DNA of 19,355 bases from an uncultured Oscillospiraceae bacterium (GCA_934668295.1 CAKUND010000017.1:1-19355), one strand, 5' to 3'. Positions 1-8,329 are shown, counted from the stretch's first letter. Made by a program: numbers and translations. Notes: generated by a model not told the origin, from the letters alone.

Positions 1-1206
1 GGCACCAACGGCAAGACCACGACCTCGCGCATGATCGAGCAGTCGTGGCAGGACGCTGGAATTTCTTACTTTGCAAACAAATCCGGTGCAAACCTCCTCT
101 CCGGCGTCACGGCTGAATTTGCCGTCCACTCCACGCTCACAGGCCGCTGCAGATACTCGCACGCGCTTATTGAGGCGGATGAGGCGGCGCTGAAATTCAT
201 CAGCAAATATGTTGACGCAAAGGTGATCGTGTTCACCAACGTGTTCCGCGACCAGCTCGACCGCTACGGCGAGGTCACGCATACGCTTGAAAATCTGCGC
301 ATCGGCGCGCAGAACAGCCCAAACGCCGTTCTGTGCCTGAATGCAGACGATTCTCTTATCACGAGCCTCCATGACGACGTACCAAATCCCGTTCTTTTCT
401 ACGGTGTCAGCACGCCGATCTACGAAACACGGGTCACAGAGGTTTCCGACGCGCCGTATTGCATCAAGTGCAAGAGTGAGTACGAATATGACTTTGTGAC
501 CTATGGCCATCTGGGCGGCTACCGCTGCCCGCACTGCGGATATGCCCGTCCGAAGCCGGATATCTGCGTCAGCAAGGTCATTCTGAGCGACGAGGAGCGC
601 TCCGAGGTCGTCTTCCGCGACGGCGAAACGGAGATCCCCGCGACGGTCAATCTGCCGGGCGGATACAATATCTATAACGCCTGCGCAGCCATGGCGGCAG
701 CAAAGGCCATGGGGCTGGAGCTTTCGAATGCGGCGCAGGCGCTGTCCCGCTTTGCCTGCGGCTTCGGGCGCATGGAGAAATTCGAGATCGGCGGCACGGA
801 TGTGCGCATGATTTTGATCAAGAATCCGGCAGGCTGCAACCAGGTACTGAGCTTCCTGACGCAGCGCAAAGAGCCGTTCGTCTTCGCCGCCTGTCTCAAC
901 GACAGGACGCAGGACGGCCGCGACGTCAGCTGGATCTGGGACGTGGCCTTTGAGCGCCTGACGGACATGGGCGATACGCTCCGTGAGGTCTATCTGTCCG
1001 GTACGCGCGCAGAGGATATGGCGCTGCGCTTCCTCTATGCCGGGTTCCCGAAGGAGAAGCTGCATGTGCAGAAGGACTACGGAAAGCTCATGGAGCAGGC
1101 GACAGTGCATAAGCTGCCGGTCTTCGTCATGCCGACCTACACGGCCATGCTGGCCCTGCGCGGCACGATCAGCAAAACGTATGGCTACAAGCAATTCTGG
1201 GAGTAA
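1..1206 (+). CDS. murT: Lipid II isoglutaminyl synthase, Mur-ligase-like subunit MurT (5' end missing)
   Basis: This is the ATP-dependent ligase half of the MurT-GatD complex, which amidates the alpha-carboxyl of D-glutamate in the lipid II stem peptide at the cytoplasmic face of the membrane. The frame is open from base 1, and the first residues are the Mur-ligase P-loop GTNGKTTT, so only the short N-terminal stretch before it is cut off. About 401 residues are visible. Counting from base 1, a Cys4 zinc ribbon lies at Cys154, Cys157, Cys176 and Cys179, an insertion typical of MurT. The C-terminal DUF1727-type part contains NDRTQDGRDVSWIWD. The Asp at bases 940-942 is 88 residues from the C-terminus and probably corresponds to Asp349 of S. 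aureus MurT, which completes the catalytic site of GatD. The stop is 3 bases before gatD, so the two are co-translated. The identification is firm from the P-loop, zinc ribbon and gatD neighbour. Confidence 0.95.
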   Translation, partial: GTNGKTTTSRMIEQSWQDAGISYFANKSGANLLSGVTAEFAVHSTLTGRCRYSHALIEADEAALKFISKYVDAKVIVFTNVFRDQLDRYGEVTHTLENLRIGAQNSPNAVLCLNADDSLITSLHDDVPNPVLFYGVSTPIYETRVTEVSDAPYCIKCKSEYEYDFVTYGHLGGYRCPHCGYARPKPDICVSKVILSDEERSEVVFRDGETEIPATVNLPGGYNIYNACAAMAAAKAMGLELSNAAQALSRFACGFGRMEKFEIGGTDVRMILIKNPAGCNQVLSFLTQRKEPFVFAACLNDRTQDGRDVSWIWDVAFERLTDMGDTLREVYLSGTRAEDMALRFLYAGFPKEKLHVQKDYGKLMEQATVHKLPVFVMPTYTAMLALRGTISKTYGYKQFWE

Positions 1207-1209
1207 GCT

Positions 1210-1938
1210 ATGGAACTGAACATCTATCATTTATATCCCGACGTTCTGAACCTCTACGGCGACCGCGGGAATGTGCTGTGCATGCAGCGCAGACTCGAGT
1301 GGCGCGGCATGCAGGCGAATATCGTCCCGGTTCCCATCGGAGCGCACTTCACCGCAAAGGACTGCGACCTGATCTTCATCGGCGGCGGGCAGGATTTTGA
1401 GCAGGAGGTTTTGCTGGACGATCTGAAGGGTGAAAAGACTGCCGAGCTGAAGGCTGCGATCGAGGATGGTGTGCCTGTGCTCGCCATCTGCGGCGGCTAT
1501 CAGATGCTGGGGCAGTATTACAAGACCTGGGACGGACAGCAGTGCGATTTTACGGGTGCGCTTGATCTCTACACCGTCGGCTCCGAGCAGCGCATGATCG
1601 GCAATTATATGTTTACGTGCGACGAAGCTGGATGCAAGATTGTCGGCTTTGAAAATCACTCCGGTAAAACGTATCTCGGCCCCTGCGTGAAGCCGCTCGG
1701 CAAGATCCTTGAGGGCTATGGCAACAACGGCGAGGACGGAACAGAGGGCGTGCGATATAAGAACGTATTTGCGTCCTATTCCCACGGCTGCCTGCTTCCA
1801 AAAAACCCGAGGCTGGCTGACCTGATCCTCCAGACCGCGCTCGAGCGGAAATATGGAAACGTGGAGTTGTCTCCCCTCGCCGACGAATTTGAAACCGCCG
1901 CACACAACTATATGGAAGCCCGTTTAAGCCGGAAATAA
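1210..1938 (+). CDS. gatD: Lipid II isoglutaminyl synthase, glutaminase subunit GatD
   Basis: This class-I (triad) glutamine amidotransferase supplies ammonia from glutamine to MurT for amidation of D-Glu in lipid II. It has 242 residues, the usual family length. The nucleophile lies in LAICGGYQML (Cys94, the same number as in S. aureus GatD), and the catalytic His is in YSHGCLLP (His192). As is known for GatD, no acidic third residue follows the His in cis; it is thought to come from MurT. The ATG is preceded by GGGAG at 1199-1203, inside the end of murT, with 3 bases between the murT stop and this start, so translation is probably coupled. A strong terminator follows 6 bases after the stop, making this the last gene of the murT-gatD operon. 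Confidence 0.95.
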   Translation: MELNIYHLYPDVLNLYGDRGNVLCMQRRLEWRGMQANIVPVPIGAHFTAKDCDLIFIGGGQDFEQEVLLDDLKGEKTAELKAAIEDGVPVLAICGGYQMLGQYYKTWDGQQCDFTGALDLYTVGSEQRMIGNYMFTCDEAGCKIVGFENHSGKTYLGPCVKPLGKILEGYGNNGEDGTEGVRYKNVFASYSHGCLLPKNPRLADLILQTALERKYGNVELSPLADEFETAAHNYMEARLSRK

Positions 1939-1943
1939 ACGTT

Positions 1944-1980
1944 CTGGGCCGCTGCAAACCGCAGCGGCCCAGATTTTTTC
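1944..1980 (+). terminator. Rho-independent terminator of murT-gatD
   Basis: A perfect 12-bp stem (1944-1955 with 1961-1972) with a 5-base loop is followed by a six-T run at 1974-1979. It lies just after the gatD stop. The last bases of the convergent lysR gene begin at its T run, so the same hairpin may also stop lysR transcription, although the downstream T tract on that strand is weak. Confidence 0.92.
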
Positions 1981-2845
1981 AGGTATTCTCTTTGACCCAG
2001 CGGGACGCAAAGTCTGCAAAGCGGGTAGCAGCGGGGGCATCGGTCGCAGCAGCAAGGGCAATGGTACGGCTGGCGGGCGGGTCGATGGGGCGGATCTCCA
2101 CGCCGTCCGTGTTGCCGCGCAGCAGCAGCGACGGCATAATGCTCACGCCAAGGCCCTGCCGTACCATGGCGATGACGGCGTAGTCGTCCTTCGTCTCAAA
2201 ACGGATGTTCGGCTTGGCCTTGACAGCGCGGAACGCGCGGCGCACATCATGGTTGGAGGATTCCAGGAGCGAAATAAACGGCTGCTTTGCCAGATCCTCG
2301 ACCCGGCAGACCAGTTTTTCCGCCAGTGGGTGGCCCTTCGGCAGAACGGCGGCCAGCGCATCTTCGTACAGCGGCGTACACCGGCAGCCCGGACGGGCCG
2401 GGAGCGTCGTGAACGCCAGATCGACGCTGCCATCGCCAAGCCAGGTGTCGATGTCGTGATAGTCGCCGTTAAAAAGCTGGAAATCCACCCGTGGGTGCTC
2501 CTTCTGAAACTGCATCATCATAGCGGGCAGCCAGTGTGTGGCGACGCTGGTGAAGGTCCCGATGCGGATCTTCCCGGTAACGAGCGTGTGGAGGCTGGCC
2601 GCGGCCTGCCGCAGCAGCTTTTCCTGCCGCACGATCTCGTGGATATAGGGCATCATCTGCTCGCCCTCGGGCGTGAGGCGCGCGCCGGTGCGCGTGCGCT
2701 TTAAAAGCGGCAGCTGAAGCTCCGCCTCGATGGCGGAGAGCATATGGCTGACGCCGGACTGCGTGAGTCCCAGCTCCTGCGCAGCCTTCGTCAGGGACGA
2801 CAGCTCCACCGTTTTTTCAAAAGCCTCATATTTCTTCGTATCCAT
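1979..2845 (-). CDS. LysR-family transcriptional regulator
   Basis: This is a 288-residue LysR-type regulator, the usual length for the family. The N-terminal winged helix-turn-helix spans about residues 3-62, including the recognition-helix region LTKAAQELGLTQSGVSHML. The periplasmic-binding-protein-like effector domain runs from about residue 90 (GKIRIGTF) to the end. The gene is divergent from the PutP-type symporter, which suggests that it controls that transporter; the effector could be proline or a related compound, but that is inference. The ATG has AGAGG at 2854-2858 (minus strand). A consensus promoter lies upstream, and a candidate LysR box (T-N11-A) sits just inside the lysR transcript start, the usual arrangement for negative autoregulation. 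The stop codon abuts the T run of the gatD terminator. Confidence 0.92.
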   Translation of the reverse strand: MDTKKYEAFEKTVELSSLTKAAQELGLTQSGVSHMLSAIEAELQLPLLKRTRTGARLTPEGEQMMPYIHEIVRQEKLLRQAAASLHTLVTGKIRIGTFTSVATHWLPAMMMQFQKEHPRVDFQLFNGDYHDIDTWLGDGSVDLAFTTLPARPGCRCTPLYEDALAAVLPKGHPLAEKLVCRVEDLAKQPFISLLESSNHDVRRAFRAVKAKPNIRFETKDDYAVIAMVRQGLGVSIMPSLLLRGNTDGVEIRPIDPPASRTIALAAATDAPAATRFADFASRWVKENT

Positions 2846-2883
2846 CTGAAAAACCTCTTGCTTTTTTCACTTTAACGTGCTAT

Positions 2884-2900
2884 CATACGCGCATGTTATG
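2884..2900. promoter_or_regulatory. Candidate LysR-type operator (T-N11-A dyad)
   Basis: CATA at 2884-2887 and TATG at 2897-2900 form an interrupted dyad that includes T2886-N11-A2898, the classical LysR box. It lies upstream of the putP promoter and just downstream of the expected lysR start, so one protein bound here could repress its own gene and affect putP. Confidence 0.5.
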
Positions 2901-2907
2901 AATTTCC

Positions 2908-2936
2908 TTGATATTATATATGAATTATTGTAATGT
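2908..2936 (+). promoter_or_regulatory. Candidate promoter for the putP-like gene
   Basis: TTGATA (2908-2913), a 17-base spacer and TAATGT (2931-2936) predict a start near 2943, 24 bases before the ATG. A second candidate lies upstream: TTGCTT (2858-2863), 17 bases, TATCAT (2881-2886). Sequence alone does not decide between them; the first sits opposite the lysR promoter. Confidence 0.55.
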
Positions 2937-2941
2937 GTCAA
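2913..2941 (-). promoter_or_regulatory. Sigma-A promoter for the lysR gene
   Basis: On the minus strand there is a TTGACA (2936-2941), a 17-base spacer and a TATAAT (2913-2918), a perfect match to the housekeeping consensus. The expected transcript start is near 2906, giving a leader of about 60 bases. It overlaps the putP promoter on the other strand almost base for base. Confidence 0.85.
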
Positions 2942-2966
2942 GAGATAAGAAACGGAGAAATGAGTT

Positions 2967-4505
2967 ATGAGTGGAGCAAATTTGCAGCATCTGCTGGCTA
3001 TGGTTTTGTACATGGCCGCCGTCGTCGGTATCGGCATTTATTTTGCCGGACGCGCAAACAAGGACGCGGAATCGTATTTCCTCGGCGGACGCAGTCTCGG
3101 CCCGTGGGTCACAGCGTTCAGCGCGGAAGCTTCTGATATGTCCGGGTATCTGCTGATGGGCCTGCCCGGCCTTGCGTATTGGACGGGCCTTGCGGATGCG
3201 GGCTGGACGTGCATCGGGCTTGCCATCGGCACGTACCTCAACTTCCTGATCGTCTCGAAGCGGCTGCGCCGGTATTCCATCGCCGTGAACGCATTCACGC
3301 TGCCGGACTTCTTCTCGAACCGCTTCCATGAGAAGAAAAAGATCATCATGACGATCTGCTCGCTCATTATCATCATTTTCTTCAGCGTCTACGCGGCGCA
3401 GTGCCTGTCCACGTGCGGCAAGCTGTTCGCAAATCTGTTCGGCTTCTCCTACGGCGGCATGATGATCGTTGCGGCGGTGTTCGTGCTGGCCTACACGTTC
3501 CTCGGCGGGTATCTGGCCGAGAGCGCGTCCGATTTCATGCAGGGCGTTGTGATGGTCACGGTGCTGGTGCTGATCCTGATCCTGTCGGTCGTTTCCGCAG
3601 GCGGACTGAACACGGTCATTGAAAATGCAAAAAGCATCGACGGCTTCTTCTCCATGGTGCGCACGGCGACGCCCTCGACCACAGAGGTCAACGTTTTTGG
3701 TGCAGGCCGTCCTTACGGCGCGCTGTCCATTGCGTCCTGCCTTGCGTGGGGTCTTGGCTATTTCGGCATGCCGCAGGTGCTGCTGCGGTTCATGGGCATC
3801 CGCTCGGAGCATGAGCTGGGCCGCTCCCGCCGCGTGGCGATCATCTGGGTCGTGATCTCGATGGCTGCCGCCGTGTTTATCGGCGTTGTAGGCCGCAGCG
3901 TTGCGGGTCTTGATTATCTGTCCAACAACGACGCGGAAAATATTTTCATCGACGCGGCCACGTCCTATCTGCCGCCGATCCTCGCGGGCTTTGCATGCGC
4001 GGGCGTGCTGGCTGCAGCGATCTCGTCCTCCGATTCGTATCTGCTGATCTCGGCCAGCGCTGTCAGCCAGAATCTGTATCGCGGCGTGTTCAAGAAGGAC
4101 GCGACGGAGAAGCAGGTCATGTGGTGCTCGCGCATCACGCTGGTGCTCATCACCATCGTCGCGATGGCGATCGCCTGGAACTCCAACTCGACCATCTTCG
4201 GCATCACGTCGTTTGCATGGGCAGGCTTCGGCGCGGCCTTTGGTCCGCTGATGCTCCTGTGCCTGTTCTGGAAGCGCACGACATATCAGGGCGCAATCGC
4301 CGGTATGGTCGCGGGCGGCGCGATGGTCTTCTTCTGGAAGCTCGTTCTGAAGCCCCTCGGCGGGATGTTCGGCATCTACGAGCTGCTGCCCGCGTTCGTC
4401 TTCAGCGTGATCGTGATCGTCGCCGTCTCCCTGCTCACGGCAGAGCCTGACGCACAGATCGAAGCGGAATTTGACAAGGTCAAAGCAGGCAAGGGACTGC
4501 AATAA
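2967..4505 (+). CDS. putP: Sodium/proline symporter (SSS family, PutP type)
   Basis: This 512-residue polytopic membrane protein of the sodium:solute symporter family probably imports L-proline with Na+. The hallmark PutP stretch is present: GGRSLGPWVTAFSAEASDM followed by SGYLLMGLPG. Asp57 corresponds to the essential Asp55 of E. coli PutP, and LPDFFSNRF follows. A later helix carries AAAISSSDSYLLISASAVS, the region of the second sodium site, with Ser-Ser where E. coli has Ser340-Thr341. About 13 hydrophobic segments alternate with charged loops. The charged C-terminal tail resembles other PutP proteins. The start is set by GGAG at 2954-2957, nine bases before the ATG. The gene is monocistronic, divergent from lysR and closed by a terminator. 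The proline specificity rests on overall similarity to PutP; another small amino acid is possible. Confidence 0.9.
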   Translation: MSGANLQHLLAMVLYMAAVVGIGIYFAGRANKDAESYFLGGRSLGPWVTAFSAEASDMSGYLLMGLPGLAYWTGLADAGWTCIGLAIGTYLNFLIVSKRLRRYSIAVNAFTLPDFFSNRFHEKKKIIMTICSLIIIIFFSVYAAQCLSTCGKLFANLFGFSYGGMMIVAAVFVLAYTFLGGYLAESASDFMQGVVMVTVLVLILILSVVSAGGLNTVIENAKSIDGFFSMVRTATPSTTEVNVFGAGRPYGALSIASCLAWGLGYFGMPQVLLRFMGIRSEHELGRSRRVAIIWVVISMAAAVFIGVVGRSVAGLDYLSNNDAENIFIDAATSYLPPILAGFACAGVLAAAISSSDSYLLISASAVSQNLYRGVFKKDATEKQVMWCSRITLVLITIVAMAIAWNSNSTIFGITSFAWAGFGAAFGPLMLLCLFWKRTTYQGAIAGMVAGGAMVFFWKLVLKPLGGMFGIYELLPAFVFSVIVIVAVSLLTAEPDAQIEAEFDKVKAGKGLQ

Positions 4506-4514
4506 GAACTCTCA

Positions 4515-4541
4515 CCCGGCGGCGCATGCCGCCGGGTTTTC
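4515..4541 (+). terminator. Rho-independent terminator of putP
   Basis: A 9-bp GC-only stem (4515-4523 with 4528-4536) with a GCAT loop is followed by TTTT. It begins 9 bases after the putP stop. Confidence 0.88.
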
Positions 4542-4563
4542 TGCACTTTTTCCGAAAAAGCTG

Positions 4564-4592
4564 TTGCCAAACGGCGTATGTTGTGCTAAAAT
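4564..4592 (+). promoter_or_regulatory. Sigma-A promoter of the pheST operon
   Basis: TTGCCA (4564-4569), a 17-base spacer and TAAAAT (4587-4592) place the transcript start near 4599, which gives a leader of nearly 300 bases before pheS that contains the T-box. Confidence 0.8.
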
Positions 4593-4599
4593 GCAGCTG

Positions 4600-4866
4600 A
4601 TATCTGGAAAAAGCGAGGATCGAGCTGTCCTGTCCGTATGGACCGGGTACAGAGAGGGCGGATTTTGCTGGAAGCCGCCTCCCGGTTGGGCCGCAGGGCT
4701 TTCTCTCGTGAGCTGCCGTTTGAACGGGGTCTTCCCCATTAGGACGCGCCGGTTATTGCCGCCGTTACCGGGCAGAAAGCAGCGCAGGATTTCTCTGCGA
4801 ACAGCGGGTGGTACCGCGGAAGCATGGTCTTTCGTCCCGATTCCGGGCGGAGGGCTAATTTTTTTG
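4600..4866 (+). promoter_or_regulatory. T-box leader sensing tRNA-Phe
   Basis: This leader RNA binds uncharged tRNA-Phe and then lets transcription continue into pheS-pheT. The conserved T-box core GGGTGGTACCGCGG lies at 4806-4819. Its TGGT would pair with ACCA of the tRNA tail, matching discriminator A73 of tRNA-Phe. Stem I has the AGAGAG motif and a distal hairpin. Its base pairs CGAG near 4614 with CTCG at 4705-4708. The specifier just before that 3' strand reads TTC at 4701-4703, or TTT one base earlier; both are Phe codons. The terminator is an imperfect hairpin (about 4829-4857) followed by seven Ts at 4859-4865. The specifier assignment is my manual fold; the T-box itself is certain. 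Confidence 0.92.
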
Positions 4867-4893
4867 TATTATCACGAAAAGGAGCATTCGTTT

Positions 4894-5922
4894 ATGAAGG
4901 AACAACTTGAAAAGATCCGGCAGGAAGCGCTCGGCGCACTGGAAAGCGTCAAGGACGCCGGGGAGCTGGACGCGCTGCGCGTGCGCTTTCTCGGTAAGAA
5001 GGGCGAGCTGACCGGCGTTCTGAAGACGATGGGCAAGCTGTCCGCCGAGGAGCGCCCCGTCATGGGCCAGGCCGCGAACAATGTCCGCGCCGCCATTGAG
5101 GAAAAAATCGAAATCGTCCGCGCTGAGCTGAAGGAAAAGGCCATGGAGGCCAGACTGGAGGCCGAGGCCATCGACGTGACCATCCCCGGAACCTCTGTCC
5201 AGCTGGGTCACCGCCATCCGATGAACAAGGCGCTCGACGAGGCTAAGGACATTTTCATCTCCATGGGCTTCAAGATTCTCGACGGCCCGGAGGTCGAGCT
5301 TGCCGACTATAACTTCACCAAGCTGAATATCGCGGAGAACCATCCCTCCCGCGACCGCAGCGACACGTTCTATGTGACGGACGACGAGGAAGTCCTCCTG
5401 CGCACGCAGACCAGCCCCATGCAGATCCGTGCCATGGAAGCCATCGGCCAGCCGCCCATCCGCATTCTGGCCCCGGGCCGCGTGTACCGCAAGGACGAGG
5501 TCGACGCGACGCACTCCCCCATGTTCCACCAGATCGAGGGCCTTGTCATCGACAAGGGCATCACGATGGCCGACCTCAAGGGCACGCTTGAGACGCTCAT
5601 CAAGGCCATGTACGGCCAGGATTCCGTCGTCCGCTTCCGCCCGCATCATTTCCCGTTTACAGAGCCGAGCTGCGAGGTCGACGTGCAGTGCTTCAACTGC
5701 CGCGGCAAGGGCTGCTCGACCTGCAAGGGCGAGGGCTGGATCGAGCTGCTGGGCGCCGGTATGGTGCACCCGAAGGTACTGGCCGGCTGCGATATTGACC
5801 CGGAAATCTACTCCGGCTTCGCCTTCGGCATCGGCCTTGAGCGTATGGCCATGCGCCGGTTCAAGATCAGCGATATGCGCATGATCTTCGAAAACGACAT
5901 CCGCTTCCTGTCTCAGTTCTAA
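4894..5922 (+). CDS. pheS: Phenylalanine--tRNA ligase alpha subunit
   Basis: This is the catalytic alpha subunit of the alpha2-beta2 enzyme that charges tRNA-Phe. It has 342 residues, the normal length. An N-terminal coiled-coil arm (about 1-90) precedes the class II core: motif 2 (RVYRKDEVDATHSPMFHQIE, about 196-215), FRPHHFPFTEPSCEVDV (248-264) and motif 3 GFAFGIGLERMAM (308-320). Ala310 is in the position of E. coli Ala294, which sets phenylalanine-pocket size. A CxxC-GKGC-xxC insertion (Cys266, 269, 274, 277) may bind zinc; similar inserts occur in other Clostridia. The ATG is chosen because GGAG at 4881-4884 lies nine bases upstream and because the frame upstream runs through the T-box. 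The pheT start is 12 bases after the stop. Confidence 0.97.
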   Translation: MKEQLEKIRQEALGALESVKDAGELDALRVRFLGKKGELTGVLKTMGKLSAEERPVMGQAANNVRAAIEEKIEIVRAELKEKAMEARLEAEAIDVTIPGTSVQLGHRHPMNKALDEAKDIFISMGFKILDGPEVELADYNFTKLNIAENHPSRDRSDTFYVTDDEEVLLRTQTSPMQIRAMEAIGQPPIRILAPGRVYRKDEVDATHSPMFHQIEGLVIDKGITMADLKGTLETLIKAMYGQDSVVRFRPHHFPFTEPSCEVDVQCFNCRGKGCSTCKGEGWIELLGAGMVHPKVLAGCDIDPEIYSGFAFGIGLERMAMRRFKISDMRMIFENDIRFLSQF

Positions 5923-5934
5923 GGAGGGTACGAC

Positions 5935-8319
5935 ATGAATATTTCGAGAAAATGGCTCCGTGAATTCGTTGACATCACGGCTACGGATAAAGAATACGAC
6001 TCTGTCATGACCCTCGCTGGTCAGAAGGTCGAGACGACCGAGCGGATGGACGCGGAGATCAAAAACGTCGTCGTCGGCAAGGTTCTGTCGATGAAAAAGC
6101 ACGAAAATTCCGACCACATGTGGGTCTGCATGGTCGACTGCGGCTCCGGTGAGCCGGTGCAGATCGTGACTGGCGCGCAGAATGTGCACGAGGGCGATCT
6201 GGTTCCGGTCGCACAGCATAACTCTTATCTGCCCGGCGGCATCCACATCACAAAGGGCAAGCTCCGCGGCGTCGAGTCCTGCGGTATGCTGTGCTCGTAT
6301 AAGGAACTGGGTCTGACCGAGCATGACTGCCCGGAGGCGTATGCCGACGGCATCTGGATCCTCAATGACGAGGGCTGCGAGATCGGCGAGGACATGAATG
6401 TCATCATCGGCAACGATGATTCCATCGTGGAATTCGAGATCACGAACAACCGTCCGGACTGCTACTCCCTCATCGGCCTTGCCCGTGAGACTGCCGCCGC
6501 ATTCAACGTGCCGATGAAGCACCATGAGCCGGTCGTCAAGGGCGGCGCAGAGGGTGATCTCTGCGAGCTGCTTGACGTCGACGTGCAGGCGGACGATCTG
6601 TGCCCGCGCTACACGGCGCGTATGGTGCGCAATGTCAAGATCGCACCCAGCCCCAAGTGGATGCGGCAGCGCCTGCGCTCGGCGGGCATTCGTCCGATCA
6701 ACAATATCGTCGATATCACGAACTATGTCATGGTCGAATACGGCCAGCCGATGCACGCGTTTGACTATCGCTACGTCAAGGGCGGCAAGATCGTCGTCCG
6801 CCGCGCGGGTGGGGACAAGACGCTCACGACGCTGGACGGCAATGTGCGCAGTCTGCAGCCCGATATGCTCGTCATCGCCGACGAGACGAAGCCGGTCGGC
6901 CTGGCTGGCGTCATGGGCGGCGAAAACAGCGAGATCGTAGATGATACGGTCGACGTAGTCTTCGAATCCGCCAACTTCCTCGGATCCTCTATCCGCAAGA
7001 CGGCGCTGGCACTCGGCATGCGCACGGACGCTTCCGCGAAGTTTGAAAAGGATATTGACCCGATGCTGACTGTTCCCGCCGTCAACCGCGCGTGTGAGCT
7101 GGTCGAGCTGCTGGGTGCAGGCGAGGTCATGGACGGCATGATCGACGTGCTGAACTATGTTCCGCAGCCCGTCACGGTCAAGCTGGAGCCGGAGCGCATC
7201 AATGCGCTGCTTGGCACGGATATCTCCGAGGCGGATATGATCGAGTATCTGCGCCGCGAGGAGGTTCCCGTCGTGGACGGCATGATCCAGGTTCCGTCCT
7301 GGCGGCCCGATCTGCGCGTGATGGCCGATATCGCGGAGGAAGTCGCCCGGTATTACGGCTACAACAACATTGAAACCACACTCATGCGCGGCGCGACCAC
7401 CATGGGCGGCTATTCCGACGAGCAGAAGCTGGAAAACGCCGCCGGTGCAGCGGCAAGAGCGCTGGGCTACAGCGAGATCATCACCTATTCCTTCGTCTCA
7501 CCGTCCTCGTTCGACGCCATCCGCCTTCCGGCAGACAGCCCGCTTCGCAAGACCGTCAAGCTCGTCAATCCGCTCGGCGAGGATACGTCCATCATGCGCA
7601 CGGTCATTCTTCCCAGCATGCTGGATATCCTCTCCCGCAATTTCGCTTTCAAGAACAAGGGCGTCAAGCTCTATGAGATCGGTAAGATCTATCTGCCGGT
7701 CGAGGGTCAGAAGCTGCCTGATGAGCCGAAGCGCATGATCTTCGGCACGTATGGCGAACACGAGAATTTCTTCACGCTCAAGGGCGAGATCGACGCACTG
7801 CTCGATCAGCTGAACGTGCATCCGGCAACGTATATTGCCGACACGAAGAATCCGAGCTATCATCCGGGCCGCTGCGCCGATATTGTCATCGACGGCAAAA
7901 AGCTCGGCGTGATTGGTCAGATCCATCCGCTGGTCGCGGAGGGTTACGGCATCAGCGGCGAGGTCTATGTCGCGGAGCTGGACTTCACCGGCCTGCAGAC
8001 AGCGCTTGCGCCGGAGCGCGTGTTCCACAGCCTGCCCAAATTCCCGACCGTCAGCCGCGATTTGGCGCTGGTGTGCGACGAGGCGATGACCGTCGGTATG
8101 CTGGAGGCCTGCATCAAGAAGGCCGGCGGCAAGCTGCTGCGCTCCATCCAGCTGTTTGATATCTACCGCGGCCCCGGCATTGCGCCGGGCAAAAAGAGCG
8201 TTGCGTTCAGCCTCGAGCTGCGCGCGGACGACCGTACACTCACCGACGTGGACACCACCGACGTCACGAACGCCGTTCTGGAAAAGCTCAAAAACGATCT
8301 CGGCGTTACCCTGCGATAA
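5935..8319 (+). CDS. pheT: Phenylalanine--tRNA ligase beta subunit
   Basis: This is the non-catalytic but essential beta subunit, which binds tRNA-Phe and edits mischarged Tyr-tRNA-Phe. It has 794 residues, the usual bacterial length. The domains in order are: N-terminal tRNA-binding OB fold (about 39-150), B3/B4 editing region (about 210-385), B5 DNA-binding-like domain (about 405-475, ending near VPSWRPDLRV), the class II-like core, and a C-terminal ferredoxin-fold anticodon-binding domain from about 702 (LPKFPTVSRDLALV) to the end. AAGGAGG at 5921-5927 overlaps the pheS stop and lies seven bases before the ATG. It is the second gene of the T-box-controlled operon and is followed by a strong terminator. 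Confidence 0.97.
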   Translation: MNISRKWLREFVDITATDKEYDSVMTLAGQKVETTERMDAEIKNVVVGKVLSMKKHENSDHMWVCMVDCGSGEPVQIVTGAQNVHEGDLVPVAQHNSYLPGGIHITKGKLRGVESCGMLCSYKELGLTEHDCPEAYADGIWILNDEGCEIGEDMNVIIGNDDSIVEFEITNNRPDCYSLIGLARETAAAFNVPMKHHEPVVKGGAEGDLCELLDVDVQADDLCPRYTARMVRNVKIAPSPKWMRQRLRSAGIRPINNIVDITNYVMVEYGQPMHAFDYRYVKGGKIVVRRAGGDKTLTTLDGNVRSLQPDMLVIADETKPVGLAGVMGGENSEIVDDTVDVVFESANFLGSSIRKTALALGMRTDASAKFEKDIDPMLTVPAVNRACELVELLGAGEVMDGMIDVLNYVPQPVTVKLEPERINALLGTDISEADMIEYLRREEVPVVDGMIQVPSWRPDLRVMADIAEEVARYYGYNNIETTLMRGATTMGGYSDEQKLENAAGAAARALGYSEIITYSFVSPSSFDAIRLPADSPLRKTVKLVNPLGEDTSIMRTVILPSMLDILSRNFAFKNKGVKLYEIGKIYLPVEGQKLPDEPKRMIFGTYGEHENFFTLKGEIDALLDQLNVHPATYIADTKNPSYHPGRCADIVIDGKKLGVIGQIHPLVAEGYGISGEVYVAELDFTGLQTALAPERVFHSLPKFPTVSRDLALVCDEAMTVGMLEACIKKAGGKLLRSIQLFDIYRGPGIAPGKKSVAFSLELRADDRTLTDVDTTDVTNAVLEKLKNDLGVTLR

Positions 8320-8329
8320 TTCAAAAAAA

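Noticed and set aside
2925..4502. Long open frame (about 525 codons) on the minus strand opposite putP
   Set aside because: It is highly charged, His/Arg/Asp-rich and low in hydrophobic residues, as expected from the antisense of a GC-rich membrane-protein gene. PutP on the plus strand is unmistakable.
4471..4893. Upstream extension of the pheS frame
   Set aside because: It would begin inside putP and run through the putP terminator, the promoter and the T-box. The ATG at 4894 has a proper ribosome binding site.
4855..6756. 633-codon open frame on the minus strand across pheS and pheT
   Set aside because: It spans two clear genes and their junction, has no recognisable domain and is explained by codon bias on the other strand.
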